Positions 20,087-28,200 of a DNA stretch of 64,000 nucleotides are shown piece after piece. Source of the DNA: Sulfidibacter corallicola (GTDB lineage Bacteria; Acidobacteriota; Holophagae; Acanthopleuribacterales; Acanthopleuribacteraceae). The notes beneath the pieces are model-generated. The model was not told the origin of the DNA. It worked only from the letters and a program-made list of their open reading frames with translations, and searched no databases. The position numbers and the translations under genes were made by a program. Within the stretch, counting starts at the first letter, position 1. Each line of letters begins with the position of its first letter. The stretch is from assembly GCF_017498545.1 (NCBI RefSeq), contig NZ_CP071793.1, positions 8,984,256-9,048,255 on the forward strand, given 5' to 3'.

Positions 20087-20972
20087 TCAGGGCTGGGATC
20101 TCTTGGGTGTTTCGACCCCCTTGAAGGATTGGTAGTCGAGCAGGTCGAGGCTTTGGGCACGGGAAAGGATCATGCTTTGGGCAAGATGGATGTACACCTG
20201 AGTCGTGGTGACGCTCTTATGTCCGAGGAGCTTTTGAACGGTGTAAATATCAATGCCACGTGCAATGAGGTGGGTGGCAAAGCTGTGTCGAAACGAGTGA
20301 AGACCGCCCTCACGAATCAGGCCGGCCCGTTCTTTGAGTTTGGCGAATCGTTTGACCAAGGTCTTGGGTGAAAGGTGAAGGTGCGGGGTATCGGGTCGGT
20401 AAAACAACCAGTCGAGCGGTTGGCAGGCTTCCCGGTACTCATTCAAAACTTGTTTGAGGCGGGGCGGATAGAGGGCGGCCCGGTCTTTGCCCCCTTTCCC
20501 CTGGCGGACCCAGATGGTTTAATGGTCCGGATCGAGATCCTTCAGGCGAAGATGACAGAGTTCGCTGAGCCGCAGGCCGGTGGCATAAGCCACAATCAGG
20601 ATCACTTGGGTTTGCGTGCAGTGTTGACCCGCAGTGCGAATGAGGTGTTGGATTTCCTCGGGGCTCCAAACAAGGGGCAGCCGTTTAGGAAGCCTGGGTG
20701 TCGGAATCATGAATTGATGCGGGGGATGGCGGAGGAAGCGATGGTAGAAGCAGTGGAGGGCACACACGGCGGTGTGGATGGTAGACCAACTGAGTTTGCG
20801 CCGGTAAGCCATGTTATGGAGAGTTTTGAACTTCCTCGTCATTGATGCGGTCGGGGCGGCGGTGGTAGTGCTGGGCAAGATCAGCGACAGTGAGCACGTA
20901 TCGGTAGATGGTGCCGGGCGCATAGTTGCGGGTTTCCAAAAATCGCGTAAATTGAGTTCTAAGTTCGGTCAT
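20087..20972 (-). pseudogene. IS91-associated tyrosine recombinase, broken
   Basis: The gene would start at the ATG at 20972 (behind AGGAGG), giving MTELRTQFTRFLETRNYAPG, a typical SAM-like integrase N terminus. The frame is lost near 20,840, where copy 2 has two extra bases. An in-frame TAA at 20,519 interrupts the catalytic domain, just before TIWVRQGKGGKDR. The catalytic region is otherwise good: TGLRLSELCHL carries the first Arg, HSFRHSFATHL the His-x-x-Arg box, LLGHKSVTTTQVYIHL the last His and Tyr. IS91-type elements of this subgroup often carry such an accessory recombinase. It is probably non-functional here. Confidence 0.85.
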
Positions 20973-21077
20973 CACGACCTCCTTGTTTCGTTGATCGAGG
21001 GGGTGATTCCTCCTCGATCACAAGGTGGTCTCTTTCGAAAGATGCCCGCCAACTACCGCGAAGAGGTTTAGTTCAAC

Positions 21078-21201
21078 CGTTACTTATTTTAGTAACGGCA
21101 TGGGCTACCGTGTGTTCCCCGCGCCCTCGGGGATGAACCAGAATCTAATTCTCAACAAGCATTCGGGCACCTGTGCTCCCCGCGCCGCCGGGGATGAACC
21201 G
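21078..21201 (+). CRISPR. Distal remnant of CRISPR array 1 beyond the IS
   Basis: The first two bases (CG) complete the repeat split by the IS. A 32-nt spacer (21,080-21,111) follows. Then come a repeat with one stem change (21,112-21,140, GCGCCCTCGG core), another 32-nt spacer, and a more degenerate repeat (21,173-21,201, GTGCTCCCCGCGCCG start). Both end GATGAACC plus A or G rather than GATGACCCG. No further repeat is seen. Confidence 0.93.
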
Positions 21202-21287
21202 CCCTAGCTCCGCCAACCCGGCTGGATTTATCAATCGAAAATCTCAAGCAAGATTGCGCGAATGATGGAATGCCCATGCCACTGGCT

Positions 21288-21315
21288 AGACGCGCGCCCG
21301 AAAGGGGGCGCGTCT
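21288..21315. terminator. GC-rich hairpin beside a DDE insertion sequence
   Basis: AGACGCGC (21,288-21,295) pairs with GCGCGTCT (21,308-21,315), with a further CCC/GGG pairing inside. There is no strong T-run. It lies just outside the left end of the DDE-type insertion sequence; an unrelated hairpin lies just outside its right end. Confidence 0.4.
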
Positions 21316-21340
21316 TATGGCACATGCCCGAGTTAAACCT

Positions 21341-23103
21341 GTATTTCGCGTGATTTCCTGCATTGGAGGTTTATTTTCAACCCCTCTCTGGTCTTTAGGG
21401 GGGTTCTGTACGATTTTCCATCTTTCGCTTCAATTTTAAGCAGCCGAAAGCCACCGCCTCCTGTGTTCTCGGTTGGTTAATCGTTTTGGCTTCGTTAACA
21501 GGTCTGAACCAGTTGCTGTAACCGGTAGAGGTTGTAGACGATCGCTTTGCCTGTCAGCTCCGCCTTCACCGCTTCCAACCCTCTCCGCCATACCCGCCCG
21601 AATCCAAACAGCGCTTTCAATTGGCCGATCAACCCTTCCACCGAAGATCGCATTCGCCGCGCTTCGCGGTAGGGTTTGCTTTCCCACGCTTCCTCGCCTG
21701 CGATCTCACCACTGAACGACTTCGTTTGCACCCCTTGCCGCGCCAGCCACTGCTGGTTCGCCTTGAAAGCATATCCGTCGTCTGCGCTACAGGTCGCGGG
21801 CGTGGTCCCTATCCGTTCGAATGCTTCTCGGCACGTCTGCTGGAACATACCGGCATCCATTGGGTTACCTTCGGGCACCGAGACCGCCACCACGAATTGG
21901 CGGGCACTTTTGGCGATCTGGACTCGGTAACCGACTTCGGGCTCGCGTCCCCCTTTCTCAATCCACGCAATCGACGGATCGGCCACACTGAGAACCCGTT
22001 CGGCAGTCCCGACTTTTTCTTGCTCGATCACCCGACGACACGTCGTGTGAATCAACGAATCGAGCTGGGACACATCTTTGGTCATCCGCGCTTGCCATTC
22101 CATCCAACGCTGATAGCCCCGGCTGCCAGGCCGGTGGCCGTGCTCCCAGGTGGCAAGGTGGTCAAGGATCCCGCCCATCTCTTGGGACAGATACTCGGCC
22201 GCATCGATCATGAGCCCGTAGTGGTGTTGGCGAACCGCCTTCGCGCCCTTGCCCGAAGCCAAGCGAATCGATCGACGGGCTGCTTCGATGTCTTCGCACC
22301 AGACGTCGATTCGTGATGCCATCGAAGTCGTGACGTCCTCCAGGATCGGCTGGCAGAGGCCTCTGTGAAGGCTTCGGGCGATCTTGGCGATCAGCTCGGA
22401 ATCGGCTGGCCAGGCCGTGTTGCCCCGAACGGCAGTACTATCGAGGGTGACCTCGGCGAAGTCATCGAGGTTCCGAGATCGAATGGTCGTGATGATCCGG
22501 TCCAAAACCAGATCCAACGTGGCCTGGCTGACAAGATTGACGTTATGTGTGATGGTCGATCCCGCTGGACAGGGACGCCCCTGCTGCGAGAAATAGCGCG
22601 CAACGGTGCGGGATTCGGCAAAGAAACCTCGGGCCGAAACAGATTTGACGCCATCGAGAAAATAACGGCAGATCAAGCAGAACAAGACGTCTTGAGCAGA
22701 CATGCGGCGCCGTCCGATGCCCAGCTTCAGTTCGCTAGGTGTCATGGCCTCGAGGGGATCGGGATCGTCGAGGCCGGGAAGATGAGGGGTTCCAGCGCAA
22801 GCGCGACGGTGATTGAGGCGCGCTTGTTTCAAGACCAGTGCATGGCGGTCGAGGTCAGCTTCGAGCCGTTCGAGGATCTCAGGAAAAGTATTGAGAAGAT
22901 TGAGGAGTTCGTCAATCGCGTAGGCGAAGTCGGAATCGGGAAAGGCGATTAATTCGAGTTGGTATGGGAATGGAGTCATAGGGTCCATGAGAGATAGCAA
23001 CCTGCAAACATTGATGTTGACCCGAAGAGAATACCTCATCTCGCGATGTTGTTACTCGGAAATATGCTCCCATCCGAACATTTAAGAAAATCACGAAATA
23101 CGT
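21341..23103 (-). mobile_element. DDE-type insertion sequence (ends approximate)
   Basis: A single transposase gene is flanked by imperfect inverted ends: GTATTTCGCGTGATTTCCTG near 21,341 and, read on the other strand from about 23,102, GTATTTCGTGATTTTCTT. The ends are uncertain because the match includes a 2-base gap and no target duplication is obvious. It sits between the CRISPR array 1 remnant and the first Septu module. Confidence 0.55.
21495..23039 (-). CDS. DDE transposase (IS5/IS1182-like superfamily)
   Basis: A 514-residue transposase of RNase H fold. The first catalytic Asp is in VTLDSTAVRGNTAWP, the second in CSADDGYAFKAN, and the Glu in RRMRSSVEGLIGQLKALFG. VGYRVQIAKSARQFVVAVSV is the strand region between them. 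The N-terminal 170 residues are helical and probably bind DNA. The true start could be one of the in-frame ATGs at 22988 or 22979 rather than 23039; none has a clear ribosome site. The exact IS family is uncertain: IS1182-like or an unclassified group. The gene appears intact. Confidence 0.85.
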   Translation of the reverse strand: MRYSLRVNINVCRLLSLMDPMTPFPYQLELIAFPDSDFAYAIDELLNLLNTFPEILERLEADLDRHALVLKQARLNHRRACAGTPHLPGLDDPDPLEAMTPSELKLGIGRRRMSAQDVLFCLICRYFLDGVKSVSARGFFAESRTVARYFSQQGRPCPAGSTITHNVNLVSQATLDLVLDRIITTIRSRNLDDFAEVTLDSTAVRGNTAWPADSELIAKIARSLHRGLCQPILEDVTTSMASRIDVWCEDIEAARRSIRLASGKGAKAVRQHHYGLMIDAAEYLSQEMGGILDHLATWEHGHRPGSRGYQRWMEWQARMTKDVSQLDSLIHTTCRRVIEQEKVGTAERVLSVADPSIAWIEKGGREPEVGYRVQIAKSARQFVVAVSVPEGNPMDAGMFQQTCREAFERIGTTPATCSADDGYAFKANQQWLARQGVQTKSFSGEIAGEEAWESKPYREARRMRSSVEGLIGQLKALFGFGRVWRRGLEAVKAELTGKAIVYNLYRLQQLVQTC

Positions 23104-23111
23104 TCGCAGGA

Positions 23112-23138
23112 AGACGCCAGCCTTTCGGGCTGGCGTCT
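23112..23138. terminator. Perfect 11-bp stem hairpin
   Basis: AGACGCCAGCC (23,112-23,122) pairs perfectly with GGCTGGCGTCT (23,128-23,138) around a 5-base loop. It lies between the insertion sequence and the PtuA-like gene. There is no T-run downstream on the plus strand, so it may be an IS- or transcription-related structure rather than a canonical terminator. Confidence 0.5.
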
Positions 23139-23229
23139 GGCTATGGTGAGCGCTGAAGTTGGGTTATGATATGCTTCCCTTGTTTCCAAGCTACAAGAAT
23201 CCAGCCAGGTGACTTCGTCGGAGAAACCC

Positions 23230-24555
23230 ATGCGCATTGACCAACTGCGAATCAAAAACTTCAAAGGCTTTGCTGAAGAAACCTATCAATTCTCTGCACC
23301 ATTCAATCTGCTCATCGGCAAAAACGGCACCGGTAAAACCAGCATTCTTGAAGCATTATCGGTCGCCGCTGGAACCTTGTTCATTGATCTGGATACCCAA
23401 GATAAAAGAACCATCGAAGACAACGAAATCCGTTTAGTCAAACACCAGGTGGCTCCGGCTGAATTCAGAATGGAGCGCCAGTTTCCCGTTGAAATTGAAG
23501 CCAAAGGTGAGGTAGCCGGTAACCCTGTTGAATGGCAGCGATCCAAAAAAAGCAGCGGGGGCAAAACGACTTACAAATATGCCTCTGAATTACGTGAATG
23601 CTCAAAAAAAATACATGAACAAGTGATGAATGGTGAGTCCGTAACTTTACCCATGATTGGTTATTACGGAACGGGGCGGGTCTGGTTACAGAAGCAGGCG
23701 AAACCTGTTTCCGCGGGAAAGGTGCCGTCCCGTTTTGACGGCTATACGGATTGCTTGGATCCCGCTTCGAATGAAAAACTGTTCATTGCCTGGTACAAGC
23801 GCATTGCCCTTGTCCATTATCGAAAAAGCATCAGCCGCCAAGAAGGGCCTGGCAGTTTTCAAGCCGTATCCCAAGCCGTGGTAGAAGCCATGCCCCGATG
23901 TGAACAATTCTTCTATCGCGCCGAAGAAGACACGGTGTTTGCTCGTTTCAAAGATGGCCGCGAATTGCCGCTGCAACATTTCAGCGATGGCGAACGCAAT
24001 ATGCTCGGTATGGTTGCCGATATAGCCTATCGCATGGCCATCCTCAACCCGCATCTTGGGGAAAAGATCATCAAAACCACCCCGGGTGTGATTCTGATTG
24101 ACGAAATGGATCTGCATCTTCACCCAGAATGGCAACGTCAAGTCGTGGAGTCCCTGGTTAAAACCTTCCCAAGTATTCAGTTTATTGCCACGACCCATTC
24201 GCCCTTCATCATCCAATCCCTGGAACCCAATCGGGACAGGATTATCTCTCTGAGCCCTGTAGAAGGTTTTCCGCCGCGGAATGTTGACACCATGGGTGTG
24301 GAAGAAGTTGCCGAACATTGGCAGAATGTTAGCCATGTGCAAAGAAGCGCACGCTACAGGGAGAAAATAGACACCGCGGAAGCCTATTTCCGATTACTGG
24401 AGGAGGCAAAGCAGGCACCGAAATCTGAACGCGGGGATTATCTGGAAAAGCTGGATAGCCTAATGGACGAAATGGAAGCCGAGGGCCATGATCCCGCCTA
24501 TCAAGCCGCCATGCGATTGGAGCGCGCCGCCGCGGGATTTGGGAGAACTTCATGA
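23230..24555 (+). CDS. ptuA: PtuA-like AAA ATPase (Septu defence, module 1)
   Basis: A 441-residue SMC/OLD-like ATPase. Walker A is GKNGTGKTS (residues 30-38), the ABC-type signature is FSDGERNML (about 251), Walker B is VILIDEMDLHLHPEW (about 287), and the switch histidine is in TTHSPF. The ATG at 23230 follows GGAG; the upstream in-frame GTG is less likely. It overlaps the following HNH-nuclease gene by 4 bases (ATGA), the usual ptuA-ptuB arrangement of Septu anti-phage systems. In these the ATPase senses infection and controls the nuclease. No reverse transcriptase is adjacent, so a retron form is not supported. Confidence 0.88.
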   Translation: MRIDQLRIKNFKGFAEETYQFSAPFNLLIGKNGTGKTSILEALSVAAGTLFIDLDTQDKRTIEDNEIRLVKHQVAPAEFRMERQFPVEIEAKGEVAGNPVEWQRSKKSSGGKTTYKYASELRECSKKIHEQVMNGESVTLPMIGYYGTGRVWLQKQAKPVSAGKVPSRFDGYTDCLDPASNEKLFIAWYKRIALVHYRKSISRQEGPGSFQAVSQAVVEAMPRCEQFFYRAEEDTVFARFKDGRELPLQHFSDGERNMLGMVADIAYRMAILNPHLGEKIIKTTPGVILIDEMDLHLHPEWQRQVVESLVKTFPSIQFIATTHSPFIIQSLEPNRDRIISLSPVEGFPPRNVDTMGVEEVAEHWQNVSHVQRSARYREKIDTAEAYFRLLEEAKQAPKSERGDYLEKLDSLMDEMEAEGHDPAYQAAMRLERAAAGFGRTS

Positions 24556-25271
24556 GGCCGGTTGATAAAGGCTCTTCGCCCTGTGCGTCCTTCTCCGAAT
24601 ATGGTGATGCCAAACCCTACTTACTAGAACGGCTGGGAAACTATTGTTCCTATTGCGAGATTCACATTGCCCTCAATGCCAATATTGCCGTGGAGCATAT
24701 GGAGGCCAAGGCTTATAAACCGAATCTGAAGCGCGAATGGAGCAATTTCCTGATTAGCTGTACCATGTGCAATTCCATGAAAAGTGCTAAGGATGGGAGA
24801 CCACTTGGACATGAAAAAGGTCCACGGGACTTTGATAAAAATTTGTACCTATGGCCTGATGAACACGACACTTGGAATGCATTCCGTTACCTTAAAGATG
24901 GTCGTGTAATCGTCAATCCAAACTTGGCTTGGCAGGACCGAGTCTCGGCAAGGCGAACTCGCTGCCTGTTTAAATTGAATCGAACCGAAAACGAAGATAG
25001 TGATAATCGGTTTCAATTGAGAGAACAGGTAAACCGAACGGCCCGGCACTATCTTGCCAAATATGAAGCAGCCTTGAAAATAGGATACCCCGTAAGCGAG
25101 CTGTTTGAACTGATTTATGACATTGCTAAAAGAGATGGGTTTTGGTCCGTTTGGATGACCGTTTTCGCGGACCATGAAGATATGTGTCGCAAATTGATCA
25201 ACGGCTTCAAGGGTACAAACAAAGCCTATTTTGCACAAAAGCTTGGCGGAACAAAGGGAGCAGACTCATAA
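24552..25271 (+). CDS. ptuB: PtuB-like HNH endonuclease (Septu defence, module 1)
   Basis: A 239-residue HNH nuclease of the type paired with PtuA (TIGR02646-like). The zinc/HNH core is complete: Cys32-x2-Cys35 (YCSYC), the catalytic histidine in VEHMEAK (about His49), then NFLISCTMCNSMKS with Cys70-x2-Cys73 and Asn74. The C-terminal half is helical. It is translationally coupled to the ATPase through the ATGA overlap. The expected role is nucleic-acid cleavage during phage attack. Downstream lies the leader of a second CRISPR array. Confidence 0.88.
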   Translation: MRPVDKGSSPCASFSEYGDAKPYLLERLGNYCSYCEIHIALNANIAVEHMEAKAYKPNLKREWSNFLISCTMCNSMKSAKDGRPLGHEKGPRDFDKNLYLWPDEHDTWNAFRYLKDGRVIVNPNLAWQDRVSARRTRCLFKLNRTENEDSDNRFQLREQVNRTARHYLAKYEAALKIGYPVSELFELIYDIAKRDGFWSVWMTVFADHEDMCRKLINGFKGTNKAYFAQKLGGTKGADS

Positions 25272-25662
25272 CCATCGAGTTGGATATTATCCATCGACTT
25301 GGCTCCCCGTGAACATACTGAGTTTTGGAAAACGGAAATACATCTCACCGGTCCCCATCACTCCTTGTTTGATCGGGGGTGGCCACTCTCCCGCCGCAAA
25401 GCCAGGATGTGAAACGAGAAACCTCATCGAGCCTGGCAATGAGCCGTGGGGGTCGACGGGTATAGCCGCGAGCAACACAGCGGGGCCCAAGGAGGCTAGA
25501 GATTGAAAGGCCAAAGCGGCCAGGGTAAAATGCGTGCAAGAGGACGTTTTCAGGGGAAAAAAGGTGAAGGCAAAATCGGTACCAATTTGCCAAATACACA
25601 ACCCCCTGGCTTCCTTCTAGTTCTAGACCAGTGTATTTTAATCAGAGCCAAAGCAACAGGGG
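25272..25662 (+). promoter_or_regulatory. Gene-free region and probable leader of CRISPR array 2
   Basis: There is no convincing gene. The last 150 bases before the first repeat include A-rich stretches (25,555-25,590 and 25,600-25,660) and sit on the side of the best-conserved repeats, so they are the likely leader. The sequence does not obviously resemble the array 1 leader. Confidence 0.5.
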
Positions 25663-25933
25663 ATATTCCCCGCACGCGCGGGGATGAACCAACAGGTTAC
25701 CGTCCGAACCGGTTCCTCACGACGTATTCCCCGCACGCGCGGGGATGAACCGCTTACGTCTATCTCGACCTCTGGAATATTCGAGTATTCCCCGCACGCG
25801 CGGGGATGAACGGGGGAAGGCTCTCTTTCACACGTTCGATCATTTGTATTCCCCGCACGCGCGGGGATGAACGCCGGTTCAATGATCGCATAGAGCACCA
25901 TAGGATGTATTCCCCGCACGCGCGGGGATGAAC
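25663..25933 (+). CRISPR. Type I-E CRISPR array 2, 5 repeats before an IS
   Basis: Repeats start at 25,663, 25,724, 25,785, 25,846 and 25,907, exactly 61 bp apart with 32-nt spacers. The consensus differs from array 1: GTATTCCCCGCACGCGCG followed by GGGATGAACCG. The palindrome CCCCGCACGCGCGGGG is kept apart from its centre. The fifth repeat is cut after GATGAAC by the second IS91-family copy, and two degenerate repeats continue beyond it. All complete copies carry GAAC. Confidence 0.95.
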
Positions 25934-27829
25934 GAAAAGAGTCTTATCGAGAAGCGAGCCCGCATCGGTACCGTGACGTCCACTGATTCGCTTCTTGATA
26001 AGACTGGTTGAACGGAACCGTTGAGCCGCGCGGCGTTTCCCTTACCGCCCCTCGCTTACCGCCCCGCTCCCTATGGGGTTTCTATGGAAGTACCCCGTTC
26101 CCTCGAACCGCCATCCTTGTCCGGAACCCATCACGCCTCGCGCTGAATCGCTCCGAATCGTAGTCGGGACGAACCAAGACCCTGTCGGCAGTTGAGCCTG
26201 GCCGGGTCCATCCGGCCGAGCACGTGGCCAACTTGAGTTCAAGCCAAGCTTTGGCCGTGATGCCTCTTTTTGGGCATCTCTTTTGGGGTCTAACTTCATC
26301 AGGCGGACTTTCACGGTGCTCATGAGGTGTCCCACCATTTTCGTCTCGCCCGGGTGACCACCACCAACGCAATCGGCTCTTTAAAGAACAAGGCCACGTG
26401 GTCGCACTTCGGACAGGTTCTTGGCCCAAGCGCTTGGTCCAACGACGGGTCGGAGGCTTCTGCCGTCTCGATTTCGGCAGGGTGGGTCGGACAGGTCGTT
26501 CCGGGTTGGGGCAGTTGGAGAACCGGGGAGCCCAATAGCTCGCGACACCGGCTCAGGCTCTCCGCCTTTTTGCGATGGCTCAAAAGGCCGGCGTAGCGAA
26601 TTCGGACGAAACCGCGTGGCAATACATGATCCAAAAAGCGACGCGCGAAATCACGTTCGGGCAACGTCATGACCCGATGTCGCCCCCCTTGGCGGTAATC
26701 TTTGTAGACGAAACGCACCATCCCGTTGACGTGACTGAGGATGCGCTTGTCTGAAATCGCGACACGATGGGTGTATCGACCGAGGTATTTGAGCATCTGC
26801 TCGGGTCCCCCAAACGGCGGTTTGGCGTAGACCACCCATGGCTTTCGATAGAGCCTAGATTTCAGTCTTTCCCAATAGCCCTCACCGCATGCGTCAGGAA
26901 ATCGAAGCTGCTTGTCGTGGATCAGCTTGGCCAGGCCGCCAAGATACTTTCCGCGAAACACGGGGCTCATCGCGCGGACCGGAAAGAGGTAGTCGGGTGA
27001 CCGTGAGGCGATCCAACGCGACCTGTCGGGCGCCAGACCACCACCGGTGACAATGCAGTGGAGATGGTAGTGAAGGTTCAGCTTGCTACCCCAGGTGTGC
27101 AGGACCATCAGAATTCCGGGTTCCGCACCGAGATGCTTTGGATCCTTGGCAAAGGTGGCCAAAGTATCGCGAACCGAACGGAACAGCAAGCCGAGGGTGT
27201 GCCGGGGATTGTGCTGGACCAACGCATTGAGCTGCTCTGGTAAGGTGAATACGAGGTGGAAGTAGGGTACCGGCAACAGCTCATCCATGCGCTGGGCGAC
27301 CCAGCGGAAACGGGCGCCGCCGCCGCAGCGCGGACAATGGCGATTGCCGCAGATCACTTGGGTTTGCGTGCAGTGTTGACCCGCAGTGCGAATGAGGTGT
27401 TGGATTTCCTCGGGGCTCCAAACAAGGGGCAGCCGTTTAGGAAGCCTGGGTGTCGGAATCATGAATTGATACGGGGGATGGCGGAGGAAGCGATGGTAGA
27501 AGCAGTGGAGGGCACACACGGCGGTGTGGATGGTAGACCAACTGAGTTTGCGCCGGTAAGCCATGTTATGGAGGAAGTTTTGAACTTCCTCGTCATTGGC
27601 GGTCGGGGCGGCGGTGGTCGTGTTGGGCAAGATCAGCGACAGTGAGCACGTATCGGTAGATGGTGCCGGGCGCATAGTTGCGGGTTTCCAAAAATCGCGT
27701 AAATTGAGTTCTAAGTTCGGTCATCACGACCTCCTTGTTTCGTTGATCGAAGGGGTGATTCCTCCTCGATCACAAGGTGGTCTCTTTCGAAAGATGGCCG
27801 CCAACTACCGCGAAGCGGTTTAGTTCAAC
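25934..27829 (-). mobile_element. IS91-family element, copy 2 (1896 bp), inserted in a CRISPR repeat
   Basis: This copy has the same ends as copy 1 and the same insertion point: after base 27 of a CRISPR repeat, next to GAAC, with the remaining CG plus a 32-nt spacer on the far side. It is 738 bp shorter because of one internal deletion (junction near 27,351), bounded by a short CAG/AG match. That deletion removes the recombinase catalytic domain and the transposase N terminus. Elsewhere the two copies differ only by scattered substitutions and small indels, indicating a recent common origin. Confidence 0.93.
26320..27675 (-). pseudogene. Fused recombinase N-terminus/IS91 transposase
   Basis: The 738-bp deletion (246 codons) keeps frame. 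It creates a 451-residue open frame in which about 100 residues of the accessory recombinase run straight into the transposase from CGNRHCPRCGGGARF onward. The HUH site LHYHLHCIVTGG and the tyrosine region YLGRYTHRVAISDKRIL remain, but the first zinc-binding cysteines are gone. The recombinase start codon (near 27,724) is in another frame because two bases present in copy 1 are missing near 27,600. The product is probably inactive, though it could act as a truncated competitor. Confidence 0.85.
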
Positions 27830-27952
27830 CGACCCAAACATGGCATCCCATACGTAGAGGTAGGTGTTCCGCGCGCACGGGGGGATGAACCGGCGCGCTC
27901 GGTTCAGTCAGACCCTCGGCAATGTGTTCCGCGCGTGCCCGGGAATGAATCG
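27830..27952 (+). CRISPR. Distal remnant of CRISPR array 2 beyond the IS
   Basis: CG completes the split repeat and a 32-nt spacer fills 27,832-27,863. Then come degenerate repeats at 27,864-27,892 and 27,924-27,952, both starting GTGTTCCGCGCG and ending GATGAACCG and AATGAATCG. A third, very degenerate repeat may follow near 27,985. These trailing repeats look more like array 1's GTGTTCC type than array 2's GTATTCC type. Confidence 0.85.
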
Positions 27953-28200
27953 GCCACACGGTGTCATCATCTGTTTGGCTGAGACCCTGTCCCTGTGCCC
28001 GAATGGCCGAACCGGGAATCCCGACGGTTCAACCGTTGTGTTTTGGGCGCCCCCCACCTGCAGGGAAAATCCAATCAAACTATGTTCCGCCTCGATGCGA
28101 CTCAGATGAAAGGGGTTAATTCCGTCTGCCGTGCCGCGAAGGTTCCATGGCACTTCGAAGCGACGCACGCTCGAAGCCAGGGCCGACGGAAACCCTCACC

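Larger units (their letters stand above)
18444..21077 (-). mobile_element. IS91-family element, copy 1 (2634 bp), inserted in a CRISPR repeat
   Basis: Boundaries come from comparing two copies and from the interrupted repeats. Left of 18444 is a repeat truncated after GATGAAC. Right of 21077 are CG and then a 32-nt spacer and another repeat. The element therefore splits one 29-bp repeat after base 27 with no target duplication. It encodes a HUH-type transposase and, upstream in the same direction, a broken tyrosine recombinase. The end downstream of the transposase (expected oriIS) abuts GAAC (GTTC on the other strand), matching the tetranucleotide preference known for IS91-family elements. 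Copy 2 (25,934-27,829) differs mainly by a 738-bp internal deletion. Confidence 0.93.

Noticed and set aside
23140..25271. Retron (reverse transcriptase plus ncRNA) associated with the PtuAB pair
   Set aside because: No reverse transcriptase gene or YADD-type motif is present next to either pair.
25638..25919. Minus-strand open frame of about 93 residues over array 2
   Set aside because: It is repeat-derived in the same way and has no ribosome site.
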